Positions 45,058 to 55,230 are shown, numbered from the stretch's first letter. The stretch: DNA of 64,000 nucleotides from Lysinibacillus sp. ZYM-1 (GCF_001308875.1 NZ_KQ465127.1:1-64000); one strand, 5' to 3'. The notes: generated from the sequence alone by a model not told the origin. Numbers and translations are program-made.

Positions 45058-45678
<621 letters not shown>

Positions 45679-45815
45679 TTACTGATATCAATCTTTAGTT
45701 TCCTATATATATTCTAATTGGATATTTCACTTGCTCTTTAACAGGATATTCAAATTCTTCCATTGAACGATAATGTCACTTCTCATCTATTGTTTTCGAA
45801 CCATCAATTTGAATT

Positions 45816-46601
45816 TTAATGACGAGCACGGAGCATTCGTCCGACAATATATAGCATTTGTTTTCGTGTGAAGAAACGAGACATTTGAGCAGAAATATAA
45901 TTTTTAATTCCTGGAATAGCGTATACTTTTTTTGCTTGAAGCGAGCGAAGAGTCACTTGAACCACATTTTCTGGAGTGTCTCGTTTCCCCACAGATGCTT
46001 CATCTGCGCCAACAACATTGAAAAATTCTGTTTCTGTTGACCCTGGACATATCGCAAGAAATTGTACCCCACGTTTTCGATTCTCCTCCCATAGTGCTTG
46101 AGTAAATGATAAGACGAAAGCTTTAGTAGCCCCATATACAGCCATATTAGGGAGTGGTTGAAATCCAGCCGTTGAAGCTACATTAATAACAACTCCGCTT
46201 TTCCTTTTCAACATTTCTGGTAAAAATAAATGGGTAAGATTCACAACCGCCAATACATTGAGCATAACTTCTTCATGCTGTCTCGGACCAGATAGTTGTT
46301 CAAAAAGCCCATGAGTAGCGAATCCTGCATTATTAATAAGAATATCAACGCTAAGACCACGTTCCACACATTGTTGATAGAGTTTAGTTGGGGAACCTTC
46401 TTGAGATAGATCTGAAACAATAACCTGCGCTTGAATATGATGTTCTTTTTGTAATTTTTCAGCTAAAGCAACCAACTTATTTTCTGAACGAGCAACTAAA
46501 ATCAAATGGCTCCCTCTTGCTGCAAATTCATGAGCAAACGCTTCCCCTATTCCTGAAGAAGCACCTGTAATCAACGTCCATTTATTTTGTGTAGATACCA
46601 T
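45816..46601 (-). CDS. SDR family oxidoreductase (DltE/YqjQ-like)
   Basis: A 261-residue short-chain dehydrogenase. The cofactor loop is TGASSGIGEAFA (residues 13-24), then NNAGFATHG, the catalytic Ser in NVASTAGFQ and YGATKAFVLSFTQ with Tyr and Lys. The C-terminal RFFTRKQMLYIVGRML resembles the DltE/KDSR-like group that reduces lipids or ketones. GGGGAG lies ten bases before the ATG. It is divergent from a TetR gene, with a palindrome in its leader, so it is probably repressed by that TetR protein. Confidence 0.87.
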   Translation of the reverse strand: MVSTQNKWTLITGASSGIGEAFAHEFAARGSHLILVARSENKLVALAEKLQKEHHIQAQVIVSDLSQEGSPTKLYQQCVERGLSVDILINNAGFATHGLFEQLSGPRQHEEVMLNVLAVVNLTHLFLPEMLKRKSGVVINVASTAGFQPLPNMAVYGATKAFVLSFTQALWEENRKRGVQFLAICPGSTETEFFNVVGADEASVGKRDTPENVVQVTLRSLQAKKVYAIPGIKNYISAQMSRFFTRKQMLYIVGRMLRARH

Positions 46602-46626
46602 TCTATCATCTCTCCCCTTTTAAAAA

Positions 46627-46639
46627 GAAACAGTGTTTC
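46627..46639. promoter_or_regulatory. Probable TetR operator in the SDR leader
   Basis: GAAACAGTGTTTC is a 13-bp inverted repeat (GAAACA-G-TGTTTC) located about 11-23 bases after the -10 of the SDR promoter, in the transcribed leader. Confidence 0.6.
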
Positions 46640-46649
46640 AATAAGAATC

Positions 46650-46678
46650 ATCGTATACTAAATGGGTATTGATGTCAA
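46650..46678 (-). promoter_or_regulatory. Promoter of the SDR gene
   Basis: On the minus strand TTGACA (46673-46678) and TACGAT (46650-46655) are 17 bases apart. Confidence 0.6.
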
Positions 46679-46822
46679 ATATAGTATTTAATATTCTTGA
46701 GGAACTGATTCATTACTAACAAATTTCTAATAAGCATGTGCAATTTGCCTACCATAACAGTAAAATAAGGTTTAGAATTGAATGAAATTTTGAAAACTAA
46801 AGTTCTAAGGATGTGAAATTAC

Positions 46823-47476
46823 ATGAACAATTCGTCAAAAATGCCTTCCATAGATGCTCATACAGTTACAACCTACCCAAAGGCCAAACTTCAACATGCC
46901 GAAATAGTGCGACTGAACATTATTGAAGCTGCTGCAGCCATTATGCAAGAATTTGGTCCCGAAGCTGTAACCATTCGCAGAGTTGCACAAAAAATGGAAT
47001 GTCCCACGAAAGTTATTTATAATTTATTTGGAAGCAAAGAAGGTCTGGCGAAGGAGCTTTTTCTGGAGGGGTGTAAATTACTAGCTGCTTCATTTCAAGA
47101 AGTTCCAGAACAAGTTGATATTAAACAATATCTTCACGAACTTGGACAAGCTTATTGGGATTTCTCACAGAATTATACCAGTTACTATATGGTTATGTTT
47201 GGAGGAGCCTTTAGCGAATTCAAACCTGAAGAGGAAAGTTTATTGGCTATTGGAACGGCTTTACAACAAGTAATCACTATTATTACAAAGGCGATTGAAC
47301 AAGGGATTATTACTGAGAAAGACCCTATACTAGTTGTTAATCTTGTCTGGGCATCACTACATGGCATTATTCATCTGTATCTAGGGGGGCATATTATAAA
47401 TAAGGAAACTGCTAAAGCATTATATGATAGATCCGTATCAAATTTAATTCATACATTCTTTAGAAGTGACAATTAA
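46823..47476 (+). CDS. TetR family regulator with WHG-type C-terminal domain
   Basis: A 217-residue regulator with a ~25-residue N-terminal extension. The helix-turn-helix is IIEAAAAIMQEFGPEAVTIR and VAQKMECPTKVIYNLFGSKE. The C-terminal part with NLVWASLHGIIHLYLGG matches the WHG ligand-binding domain. It is divergent from the SDR gene and likely controls it. Confidence 0.87.
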   Translation: MNNSSKMPSIDAHTVTTYPKAKLQHAEIVRLNIIEAAAAIMQEFGPEAVTIRRVAQKMECPTKVIYNLFGSKEGLAKELFLEGCKLLAASFQEVPEQVDIKQYLHELGQAYWDFSQNYTSYYMVMFGGAFSEFKPEEESLLAIGTALQQVITIITKAIEQGIITEKDPILVVNLVWASLHGIIHLYLGGHIINKETAKALYDRSVSNLIHTFFRSDN

Positions 47477-47527
47477 TTTAATACCCATATTTTGAAAGTG
47501 GTAATTAATTTAATGAACTAAACAAAA

Positions 47528-47570
47528 ACCAGGTACTCACTTCACTTTTGAAAATGAGTGCCTGGTCTTC
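47528..47570 (+). terminator. Terminator after the tetR gene
   Basis: CCAGGTACTCA and TGAGTGCCTGG form a stem with one mismatch around a 15-base loop, followed by a short T-rich run. Confidence 0.65.
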
Positions 47571-47591
47571 GTCAATATAACAAAAAATTAA

Positions 47592-47991
47592 TTCCTAATA
47601 GAACTTGGTGAAAGTTATTCGGATGGAATAATAAGACGTTACCACAGTATTTTTGCTAGTGCATTAAATGACGCAGTATTTGAATTTAAAATTTTAAGAG
47701 AAAATCCTTTATCTCGGTTGAAATTACCAAGTAAAAATCGAGATAACTACATCATCATCAAATTCAATTTTTCGTTCACTAGATGTAGTTTTTGTATCAG
47801 AAACAACTTATCTCCACACGCATTAAGACATAGCCATGAAGTGCATCTTTTAGAAGCTGGTGCAGATTTAAAGTATATCTCTCGTAGGCTTGGTCATAAA
47901 ACGATAAAAACAACAGCAATACCTATCTGCATATAACAAAAAAATCGAGCGCAATGCACCCGATTTATACAAGAAACACGTTAATTCGTAA
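47592..47991 (+). pseudogene. Tyrosine recombinase (phage/ICE integrase) remnant
   Basis: The frame starts after a stop at 47591 and reads GIIRRYHSIFASALNDAVF and NPLSRLKLPSKNRDNY, the end of a core-binding domain. It then jumps, after a deletion, to LSPHALRHSHEVHLLEAGAD and YISRRLGHKTIKTT, which carry the Arg and His of boxes II. The final part with the nucleophile region is in another frame: YLHITKKIERNAPDLYKKHV up to the TAA at 47989-47991. The gene lacks its N-terminus and most of its catalytic centre and is dead. It marks a lost mobile element. Confidence 0.85.
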
Positions 47992-48195
47992 ACTCGTGGG
48001 AAAAATGTGGGTAAAAAGGGTTTTTGGCACATTAACTAGATACAAAAAACCCTTATAAACCAACGTTTATCGAAGGTATTTCCTACACTACATTCCATCC
48101 ATGAATTGATTGGAAGGGTGTTAAAGATATTTAATTTTTAATTGTATTCACAATTATTGTTATAAAAATCGAGAGCTTTTACGTTTAGCTCCCAA
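47992..48195. other. Spacer after the integrase remnant
   Basis: A hairpin with AAGGGTTTTT and AAAAACCCTT (48014-48056) is the only clear structure. An attachment site would be expected here if the integrase belonged to an element, but no tRNA or obvious direct repeat could be identified. Confidence 0.35.
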
Positions 48196-48882
48196 TTACA
48201 AAGAAAATTTCCCACCATGATAACAATAGTAAGTTTCAGCTTTAAGATTTTTAATCTTTCTTAAAGACTGTTGCGCATTATCGACATCTAGACAAAAGTT
48301 TGAATTCGCAATAATCAATTCTTGTTTTTCATTAACAGCTGCATCACCAGTAATTACACTATTCAAACTGGGGAAATACAATGAAATATGCCCTGAAGTA
48401 TGCCCCATTGTTGCTATTATCCTACATTTATCATCTAAAATCATATCACCATCATGTACCTTTTCATCAACTGAAATATGCTTCAAATTCTTTAATTGCT
48501 GTATAAACCAATTACCAAAATCTACTTCGCTATTCGGCATAGACTTCAGCATTTCTTCAGCTTGAATCAATCTCTCTGACTTCATTTCACCACTAATGTA
48601 TTTTGATTCAATTTCACTAGCTATAATGTTAATCCAAGGATACTTTTCTTTGAAATCATATAAGGAACCTATATGATCATCATCATAGTGAGTAATGATA
48701 ATATTTTTTAAATTCTTCATTTCATATCCATTTTTTAAAATTTCATTTTCAATTAAAGTTAAAAAATTTGCATACCCTGTATCGACCAAGGTTAATTCAT
48801 TATTCAATATAATTAAGCTAGGATAAATAGTATTTTTTTGTCCATTAAATTCAAATTCAATTGGTAGTTCTAATATCTTCAT
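48196..48882 (-). CDS. MBL-fold metallo-hydrolase
   Basis: A 228-residue metallo-beta-lactamase-fold protein. The metal-binding motif is ITHYDDDHIGSL (H-x-D-x-D-H, with Tyr in the second position and an extra Asp), followed by MGHTSGHISLYFP, TGDAAV and YCYHGGKF with the later His and Asp ligands. Bacterial members include lactonases and glyoxalase II-like enzymes; the substrate is unknown. GGAGG lies before the ATG at 48880-48882, so the 36 upstream codons are excluded. Confidence 0.86.
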   Translation of the reverse strand: MKILELPIEFEFNGQKNTIYPSLIILNNELTLVDTGYANFLTLIENEILKNGYEMKNLKNIIITHYDDDHIGSLYDFKEKYPWINIIASEIESKYISGEMKSERLIQAEEMLKSMPNSEVDFGNWFIQQLKNLKHISVDEKVHDGDMILDDKCRIIATMGHTSGHISLYFPSLNSVITGDAAVNEKQELIIANSNFCLDVDNAQQSLRKIKNLKAETYYCYHGGKFSL

Positions 48883-49059
48883 GTTTCTTCCTCCATAAAT
48901 TATATATTCAAACACTGAACAAGCATTACTTGTTTTTAACATTACTTTATAATTATTAGTAAAGATAGATAAAGAATAGTAATGAAACATTTAATACCTA
49001 ACAATACTTTTTACCCATACTGATTGGTGATTAGATATCCTATTTTAGATTTTAAAAAA

Positions 49060-49110
49060 CAAAAAGGCTATCTGGTGTATTATTTTAATAATTCCCCAGA
49101 CTAGCCCTAT
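49060..49110 (-). terminator. Terminator of the CD3324-type gene
   Basis: On the minus strand GGGCTAGTCTGGGG pairs with CCAGATAGCC at the far end of a long AT loop and is followed by TTTTTG. Confidence 0.6.
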
Positions 49111-49118
49111 CAATTATT

Positions 49119-49418
49119 TTATTTCTTTTTTGCATAAACAATTTTTTTGATTGTTTCAACTGATAAAAAATATTTTTCAGATATTTCTTGGATGTTCATT
49201 CCATTCTCAAAGTTTTCTCGAATGTTTCGATTTCTCTGATTCAGTTGCTTTTGTATACCACTAACAGAACCCCATTTTTTTCGAGTGGTTTCTTGTATTG
49301 GAATATATAAAGTTTCCCCTTGTATATACTTTTGAACTTCTGCCAATAGCTCTTTGGGTAATACTTTTGTAGCGTTTATATAATTCAATTTTGCTCGCTC
49401 CTTATTTCGATTTAACAT
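49119..49418 (-). CDS. CD3324-family small DNA-binding protein
   Basis: A 99-residue basic protein. The N-terminal YINATKVLPKELLAEVQKYIQ and the PIQETTRKKWG segment match the CD3324/Mor-like family, and the C-terminal half GMNIQEISEKYFLSVETIKK looks like a helix-turn-helix. It is probably a transcription factor with unknown targets. The gene stands alone with its own terminator. Confidence 0.75.
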   Translation of the reverse strand: MLNRNKERAKLNYINATKVLPKELLAEVQKYIQGETLYIPIQETTRKKWGSVSGIQKQLNQRNRNIRENFENGMNIQEISEKYFLSVETIKKIVYAKKK

Positions 49419-49751
49419 AAATAAGGTGCAAAGCCAAAATATTAGAAATATTATTTAGCGATTAAATATTTTTCCCCATGCAAAGTATCGCTTTTCTAAT
49501 TAAAGGCTTTGCATGAGTTTGGGTTCTATTTCTTAATGAAATAGATTCATTTTTCAATTAAAACACCCCTTCCCTTTGGATAATCATATCCAAAGGGATG
49601 AAATGATGCAACTTTATTAATAACGAGTGAAGGCTGCCTATAAATTTAAGTCAAAATCGTAATGCTAATTACGCCAATATTATTAGCGAGCTTTATAAAG
49701 AAGAACAACCTCAAGCTGATGCAGTGGCAGAAGCCATGAAAAAAAATAGAA
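49419..49751. other. AT-rich spacer with a gene tail
   Basis: On the + strand the frame from about 49638 to 49759 reads NLSQNRNANYANIISELYKE and ends QADAVAEAMKKNRND at a TAA. It has no start and follows in-frame stops, so it looks like the 3' end of a lost gene. The family is not recognised. Confidence 0.4.
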
Positions 49752-49964
49752 ATGATTAATACAAATGGCAAAAATGTTACTTCCTTATCTAAATACGAAA
49801 AAGGAATTTTAGTAGCCATACACGATTTAAAACTCTATCTCCCCTACTGGTTAGGTTTAATTTATTTGGTACATTCTTTATCGCCATTGTATGTTGCAAT
49901 ACTTAAGGTTTCGATCAAGTTTAATAACTTTTATTTGCTCATGTTGATTTGGAATAAAGTTTGA
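49752..49964 (+). CDS. Doubtful small ORF
   Basis: A 70-codon frame starting inside the preceding tail (MINTNGKNVTSLSKYEKG) with a hydrophobic stretch YWLGLIYLVHSLSPLYVAI. There is no ribosome site. It may be a further remnant of the same lost gene in another frame, or chance. Confidence 0.25.
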   Translation: MINTNGKNVTSLSKYEKGILVAIHDLKLYLPYWLGLIYLVHSLSPLYVAILKVSIKFNNFYLLMLIWNKV

Positions 49965-50003
49965 TTAAAAGTTTGTTGCAAACGTTGATTTTATAATAGA
50001 AGA

Positions 50004-50053
50004 AACCCATGCATTTTGAAAAAAGTTTGATCAAAATGAATGGGTTTTATTTA
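50004..50053. terminator. Terminator-like hairpin
   Basis: AAACCCATGCATTTT and AAAATGAATGGGTTT pair around a loop that contains GTTTGATC, followed by TATTT. No intact gene ends beside it. Confidence 0.5.
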
Positions 50054-50233
50054 AATGCGAAGTTATTTTTATCAAACTATATTACAAATTATCGAACTTT
50101 ATTTTAATTGATCAATCTTTTTTACAAACTACAACTCTTTTTTCTTCCATCATTAGGATATTAATTTATTTTTAAGAAACAATTTTTATCTCTTTACGAG
50201 CAAATTCACATGTCCAAAAACCTAAAAATGAAT

Positions 50234-51190
50234 TTAAGCTTCTGTATATTGTCCAATCTTTCTGAATTTCTCATAGCGATCTTCAATTAATTGTTCGCCA
50301 TTTAAAGAATTCAATGCTTTTAGTGTGACGCTTATACACTTTTTTATATAAAATGCTTGCTTCGCAACATTGCGGTGTGCTCCACCAGTTATTTCAGGGA
50401 TTATTCCATCAATAACGTCAAGCTCTTTTAAGTCAGGTGCTGTTATACGCATTGCTTCTGCTGCTTGCTTCCCTAGGCTACCATCTCGCCATAAAATCGA
50501 TGCAGCCCCTTCAGGCGAGATAACCGAATACGTTGAGTTTTCTAACATAAAGACTCGATTAGCTACACCTAATGCAATTGCACCACCACTTCCGCCTTCC
50601 CCAATAACAATACTAATAACTGGTACTGTTAGAATCGCCATTTCAGCAAGAGTTCTGGCAATGGCTTCACTTGGGCCGCGTTCCTCGGCTGCCTTACCTG
50701 GATAGGCACCTTTCGTATCAATAAAACAAATAATTGGGCGCTTAAATTTCTCAGCCTGCTTAATTAAGCGTAATGCCTTACGATATCCTTCAGGGTGTGG
50801 CATACCAAAATTCCGTCGAATATTTTCTTTAGTTGATTTTCCGCGCTGGTGTCCAACAATTGTTACAGGCTGTCCTTCAAAGAGAGCAATTCCTCCAAGA
50901 ATAGCTGCATCATCACCAAATGTGCGATCTCCATGTAACTCAATAAAGTTTTCACACATAGCTTCTATATATTGTAAAGTTGTTGGTCGTTCTGGATGTC
51001 TAGCAACCTGTACACGATCCCATGGCTTCATATTGGCATAAATAGATTGTTCTAGCTGTGTTAGACGTGTTTCAAGCTTTTCGATTTCGACTGTCATGTC
51101 TACATCTGCCTTTGTAGCAATCGTTTTTATTTCATCAATTTTTTCTCGTAATTGTACTACTGGTTCTTCAAAATCTAAATTTTTAGACAT
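50234..51190 (-). CDS. accA: Acetyl-CoA carboxylase carboxyltransferase subunit alpha
   Basis: A 318-residue subunit of the enzyme that makes malonyl-CoA for fatty acid synthesis. The typical N-terminal helix is followed by [36 protein letters not shown], the core [20 protein letters not shown] and [15 protein letters not shown]. The ATG at 51188-51190 overlaps the accD stop region by eight bases and has AAAGGCGG upstream. Appears intact. Confidence 0.95.
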   Translation of the reverse strand: MSKNLDFEEPVVQLREKIDEIKTIATKADVDMTVEIEKLETRLTQLEQSIYANMKPWDRVQVARHPERPTTLQYIEAMCENFIELHGDRTFGDDAAILGGIALFEGQPVTIVGHQRGKSTKENIRRNFGMPHPEGYRKALRLIKQAEKFKRPIICFIDTKGAYPGKAAEERGPSEAIARTLAEMAILTVPVISIVIGEGGSGGAIALGVANRVFMLENSTYSVISPEGAASILWRDGSLGKQAAEAMRITAPDLKELDVIDGIIPEITGGAHRNVAKQAFYIKKCISVTLKALNSLNGEQLIEDRYEKFRKIGQYTEA

Positions 51191-52031
51191 GTTGCACACC
51201 GCCTTTCGTATGCATTTTTACAAGCATTGCTACTTGGTTTCGTAAATCCTTCCGATGGAAAACTGCATCAAGCTGACCATGCGCTAGTAAAAACTCTGAC
51301 TTTTGGAAATCATTTGGTAGTTTTTCTCTTAATGTTTCTTCGATTACACGGCGACCAGCAAAGCCAATCAATGCTTGTGGTTCAGCAATATTAATATCTC
51401 CAACAGAAGCAAAGCTTGCTGAAACGCCACCGTATGTAGGATGCGTCATGATCGAAATAAATAATAATCCTTCTTCACTATGACGTTTTAATGCCACACT
51501 CGTTTTTACCATTTGCATTAATGATAGTATACCTTCTTGCATGCGCGCTCCACCACTAGCAGTAAAGATAATAACCGGTACACGTAATTCAATAGCTTTT
51601 TCAACGGCACGTGTGATTTTTTCTCCTACAACTGAGCCCATTGAGCCCATACGGAAATGGGAATCCATAATTGCTACAACAATTTCTTCTCCATCAAGAG
51701 TACCAAACCCAGTCAGTACAGCTTCGCTTAATCCCGTTTGTTGTTTAGCCACTGAAATTTTTTCTACATAATCAGGGAAATTTAGTGGATTACTTGTTTG
51801 TAAATGATCATCCATTGAAACAAATGAACCTTCATCTAAGAAATATGCTACGCGCTCCTGTGCAGTCATTTTGAAATGATGGTCGCATTTTGTACACACT
51901 TTATGTTTTTTTTCTAATTCCTTTGTTAACTGAATGTGACGGCATTCTGGACATTTTGTCATAAGTCCTTCTGGAAATCCCTTTTCCTGTCCGTCCTCTT
52001 TCTTTTTACTAAATAAGCTACGTATTGCCAT
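51183..52031 (-). CDS. accD: Acetyl-CoA carboxylase carboxyltransferase subunit beta
   Basis: A 282-residue partner of AccA. The N-terminal zinc ribbon is [11 protein letters not shown] and [11 protein letters not shown]; the crotonase-like core has [18 protein letters not shown] and [17 protein letters not shown]. Intact and coupled to accA. It follows a broken regulator gene and a dnaE remnant, so this copy may lie in a rearranged segment. Confidence 0.95.
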   Translation of the reverse strand: MAIRSLFSKKKEDGQEKGFPEGLMTKCPECRHIQLTKELEKKHKVCTKCDHHFKMTAQERVAYFLDEGSFVSMDDHLQTSNPLNFPDYVEKISVAKQQTGLSEAVLTGFGTLDGEEIVVAIMDSHFRMGSMGSVVGEKITRAVEKAIELRVPVIIFTASGGARMQEGILSLMQMVKTSVALKRHSEEGLLFISIMTHPTYGGVSASFASVGDINIAEPQALIGFAGRRVIEETLREKLPNDFQKSEFLLAHGQLDAVFHRKDLRNQVAMLVKMHTKGGVQHV

Positions 52032-52052
52032 GTTTGACTCCCCCTTTGTTGT

Positions 52053-52691
52053 CTAAATGAATTGTTCAGCATTCATCCACTGTTCGTAAGCTTTTAATGC
52101 TTCTTTTTCATAGCCAAGCTGCATCGATTTCAACATAGTTTGAATGATTAATTTTTCTTCTTCTGTTGAGTTTCGATTTAAACGGTCACCGGCATAAACT
52201 GCTAACTGAAACCAGACTTTTAGTGAAAGACGATTTCCTGACGTGATGATTATTTCTCGTAAAACATCCCGACAATTAATCGTACTTTCTATCTCTAGCT
52301 TTACAAAAAAACTGCCCCACACTGGTAGTGTTCGCAGAGTCTCTGTACAACTTATAACGCGAATGGCTTCCTTTTCATGAATTTATCGCGTTAATTCGAC
52401 ATCCTTTTTGATTTTTCATCTTCTAATATAAACATCGACAATATTTCTACGAGCTGATGCTTTTGTAGAAGCTAGAAACGTACCTTCCCCATGTCTCGTT
52501 TCAATAAGACCTAATAACTCTAAACTTCGCAATGCCTCTCTCACAGAGGATCGCCCGACACCTAGACGTTCTGAAAGGACTCTTTCGGAAGGTAACTTTT
52601 CACCAGCCTGTATTTTTTCTATTTTAATAAGTTGTCGTAATTGTTGGACGATATCTAAAAACACTTTCGTTTGTTCGGTTTTTTTATCCAT
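52053..52691 (-). pseudogene. FadR/GntR-type regulator with two in-frame stop codons
   Basis: The first 91 codons encode a GntR winged helix: LRQLIKIEKIQAGEKLPSER and RLGVGRSSVREALRSLELLG. A TGA at 52416-52418 stops it. The same frame goes on for 13 codons (KIKKDVELTR with a leading TGA), meets a TAA near 52383, and then reads IHEKEAIRVISCTETLRTLP through the 89-codon open frame to 52053, which is the FCD-type effector domain. There is no frameshift; two nonsense changes split one gene. Bacillales have this regulator in front of accDA. Confidence 0.82.
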
Positions 52692-52699
52692 ACGATCAA

Positions 52700-52800
52700 C
52701 TCCTCGGTCAATCTATTCGCCTTGGCATAATTATTGCTGTCGCTTTCCTTTCGCGCAGATAAACAATGCATCCAAAGGCTTTATCTTCATTCAATAGGTG
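52700..52800 (-). repeat. Dispersed intergenic repeat, copy 2
   Basis: On the minus strand it begins TGAATGAAGATAAAGCCTTTGG, contains CTGCGCG and GCGACAG, and ends ATGCCAAGGCGAA. It shares both ends with the copy in the thrS leader at 35290-35400. It lies just before the ribosome site of the broken GntR gene. Confidence 0.6.
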
Positions 52801-52980
52801 TTTGGATACCTACTAAAAAGAAACAAAATCCACCACCTTCAGATGATGGCGTCTCTTACTGAATGAATCCAAAAGTGGTCTGGCCACTTTTGAAGTTGGC
52901 TTTATCTTACAAAATAATTATTTGAAAGTAAAGAAAAAACTGCATAAAAATTTATGCAGTTTCTAAAATTCCCTTCAATT
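52801..52980. other. Spacer with a perfect hairpin
   Basis: CAAAAGTGG (52870-52878) and CCACTTTTG (52884-52892) form a nine-pair stem with a TCTGG loop. It is not followed by a T-run on either strand, so it is unlikely to be a standard terminator. Nothing else was recognised. Confidence 0.5.
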
Positions 52981-53166
52981 TCATATTCTTTTCGTCGTTT
53001 GTGCATATTTTATTTTCACTTGAGGTCTACCAAAGCGCTTTTCAAGCGTTTTCTCAATGTAAAGCAATTCATCTTCTAGTAAAAGCTCTTGAACAAGATG
53101 AAAAACTTGCGGGAATAAGGTTACAGAAACCGTTCCAAACTCATCCTGAAGCATGTAAACGGCGAC
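52981..53166 (-). pseudogene. 3' remnant of dnaE (DNA polymerase III alpha)
   Basis: The minus strand frame encodes 61 residues ending at a TGA: YMLQDEFGTVSVTLFPQVFH, then LLLEDELLYIEKTLEKRFG and PQVKIKYAQTTKRI. This is the C-terminal OB-fold of DnaE-type polymerases (D-E-x-G-x-x-x-V-x-x-F-P). A TAG lies directly upstream, and no more polymerase sequence follows. dnaE is the usual neighbour of accDA in Bacillales, so this is what is left of a truncated copy. Confidence 0.75.
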
Positions 53167-53534
53167 CTACAAGGAAAGCACGTACCTGGCATCGTCCGGA
53201 CGTGGCCCACTGAGCCAATACCCAGGGTTATTAATCGTAACTTTTTTATAATCGTCGCGACTTTATTTTAAACTTCGTATCTTTTTTATAAACATCGCAA
53301 CTTTATTTCAAAGCTTTATTTCAAAGCTACAGCTCACTCGATGACTGATGAGCGTAACTGTACGTAAATTGACAAATTTTAATAAAAATGAAGATTTTAT
53401 TAAAATGCCTAGCTTTTTTTAATAGAAAACAACCCTATAAAGTAAGATATTTATCCATTTAAGTACTATATAACTATACATCTCGGAACAAAACTAATTT
53501 CCGAAACAGTACTATTATCCTACATATACACACT
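53167..53534. other. Spacer with short degenerate direct repeats
   Basis: Two imperfect copies of TTTTTTATAA-N-CRTCGC-ACTTTATTT lie at about 53240-53268 and 53282-53310, and CAAAGCTTTATTT/CAAAGCTACAG follow. Otherwise no gene is visible. Confidence 0.4.
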
Positions 53535-53563
53535 TTGAATAATTATTAATATATTGCTATCAT
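53535..53563 (+). promoter_or_regulatory. Probable promoter of the AA10 gene
   Basis: TTGAAT (53535-53540) and TATCAT (53558-53563) are 17 bases apart, 40 bases before the start codon. Confidence 0.55.
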
Positions 53564-53602
53564 ACTAATTGCTATACAAATCACTAAAAGGAGACTAGTT
53601 AT

Positions 53603-54952
53603 ATGAATACTAAATTCACAAAAAGTAAAAAGGGAATAAGTGCTGCCCTATTAGCAGCTGCATTAATGGGTACTGCAATGGTACCCAATGCATATGCCCA
53701 TGGATTTGTTGAAAAGCCTGCTAGCCGTGCTGCTTTATGTAGCCAAAATTATGGAGCACTTAACTTAATGTGTGGAAATATAATGTATGAGCCACAAAGT
53801 TTAGAGGCACCTAAAGGGTTTCCACAAAATGGACCGGCTGATGGTAAAATTGCTTCTGCAGGTGGCCTGTTTGGTGGCATACTTGATCAACAAACTTCAA
53901 ATCGCTGGTTTAAGAATACGATTACAGGAGGATTAAATACCTTTACATGGAAATATACTGCGCCACATTTAACAAGCAAATGGCATTATTATATGACAAA
54001 AAGTGCTTGGAATCCAAATAAACCATTAACCCGCGCTGATCTTGAGTTAATTGGAACTGTTGAACATAATGGTTCTGCCGCATCGAATAATTTAACGCAT
54101 ACAATTAACGTCCCAACAGATCGTAGTGGCTATCACATTATACTAGCTGTTTGGGATGTAGCTGATACTTCAAATGCGTTCTATAGTGTAATTGATGTTA
54201 ATTTGATTAATAATGGAAATGTAGATTTAGAAGCACCAACACAGCCAAATGGATTACATACAACAAAAATTAGTGCTAACAGTGCCGAGCTAAAATGGAA
54301 TCCTTCTACAGACAATGTGCTTGTAAAAGAATATCAGGTATTACGTGATAATAAAGTAGTTGGAGTAGTTCCAGGAACAACATTCACAGATAAAAATTTA
54401 AAAGCGAGTACAAAATATACATATACGGTAAAGGCCGTGGATGCAGCTGGAAATGTTTCTAATGAAAGTGAGTCTGTAGTTGTAGAGACAATGAATGCTG
54501 TTCCAGATTCAGAAGCACCAACGCAACCAACTGCACTACACACAATGGGAGCAACATCTTCAAGTGTAGACTTAATGTGGAGTGCATCAGAGGATAATGT
54601 AGGAGTCGACCATTATGTAATATACCAAGGGACACAAGTAGAACAAATGACTGTTGTTGGAACATCGAAAATGACATCATTTATGGACATGAATCTTCAA
54701 TCAAACACAACATATTTGTATGCAGTAACTGCCGTGGATGCAGCTGGAAATGAATCTATTAAAAGTTCAATTTTAACTGTGACTACAAAAGACCAGGGAG
54801 CGTCTTATGAGCAATGGAGTCCATTTAAGGGGTACACAAAAGGTGATAAAGTAGAATACCAAGGTAAGAATTATGAAGCTGTTCAAAGCTATCAAGGCTA
54901 CGGAGATCCAAATTGGATAACTGCATTGTCTTTATGGAAAGAAATTAAATAA
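53603..54952 (+). CDS. Secreted lytic polysaccharide monooxygenase (AA10) with two Fn3 and a CBM5/12
   Basis: A 449-residue secreted chitin-active enzyme. The signal peptide (1-32, cleaved after NAYA) exposes His33, the N-terminal copper ligand; the second histidine of the brace is His122 in TAPHLTSKW. Oxidative cleavage of crystalline chitin is expected. After the AA10 domain (33-200) come two fibronectin type III modules (about 213-297 and 305-393), each with DNV and VTAVDAAGN or VKAVDAAGN, and a C-terminal chitin-binding module (YEQWSPFKGYTKGDKVEYQG, about 400-449). AAGGAG precedes the ATG. Monocistronic. Confidence 0.95.
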   Translation: MNTKFTKSKKGISAALLAAALMGTAMVPNAYAHGFVEKPASRAALCSQNYGALNLMCGNIMYEPQSLEAPKGFPQNGPADGKIASAGGLFGGILDQQTSNRWFKNTITGGLNTFTWKYTAPHLTSKWHYYMTKSAWNPNKPLTRADLELIGTVEHNGSAASNNLTHTINVPTDRSGYHIILAVWDVADTSNAFYSVIDVNLINNGNVDLEAPTQPNGLHTTKISANSAELKWNPSTDNVLVKEYQVLRDNKVVGVVPGTTFTDKNLKASTKYTYTVKAVDAAGNVSNESESVVVETMNAVPDSEAPTQPTALHTMGATSSSVDLMWSASEDNVGVDHYVIYQGTQVEQMTVVGTSKMTSFMDMNLQSNTTYLYAVTAVDAAGNESIKSSILTVTTKDQGASYEQWSPFKGYTKGDKVEYQGKNYEAVQSYQGYGDPNWITALSLWKEIK

Positions 54953-55046
54953 AAAGTAAAGTTCATGTATGAGTCGATAACCATTATAAGAACCTTATAA
55001 TTGAAAAACGACGCTAGTTTTGTTATTTAGAAGTTAAATAAATTCT

Positions 55047-55078
55047 AATAAAAGCAGCTTTCATATAAGCTGCTTTTA
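55047..55078 (+). terminator. Terminator of the AA10 gene
   Basis: AAAAGCAGCTT and AAGCTGCTTTT pair around a TCATAT loop. Confidence 0.85.
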
Positions 55079-55230
55079 TTAATGGTTTCTCGCAAGGCAA
55101 CATACCTTTTTAGCACCTTAAAATTCAAAATTATCCTTTTACAGTTAATTCAAATGGCCCCGTTCGTTTAAGTCGAAAAAGCTCTACTCCACACTAGAAG
55201 TAAAGCGCCCATTTGTCTAATAAGAAAACA

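Noticed and set aside
53001-53213. A + strand ORF of 70 codons ending in an Arg-rich tail
   Set aside because: The opposite strand encodes the dnaE C-terminal remnant with clear family motifs, so the + frame is its shadow.
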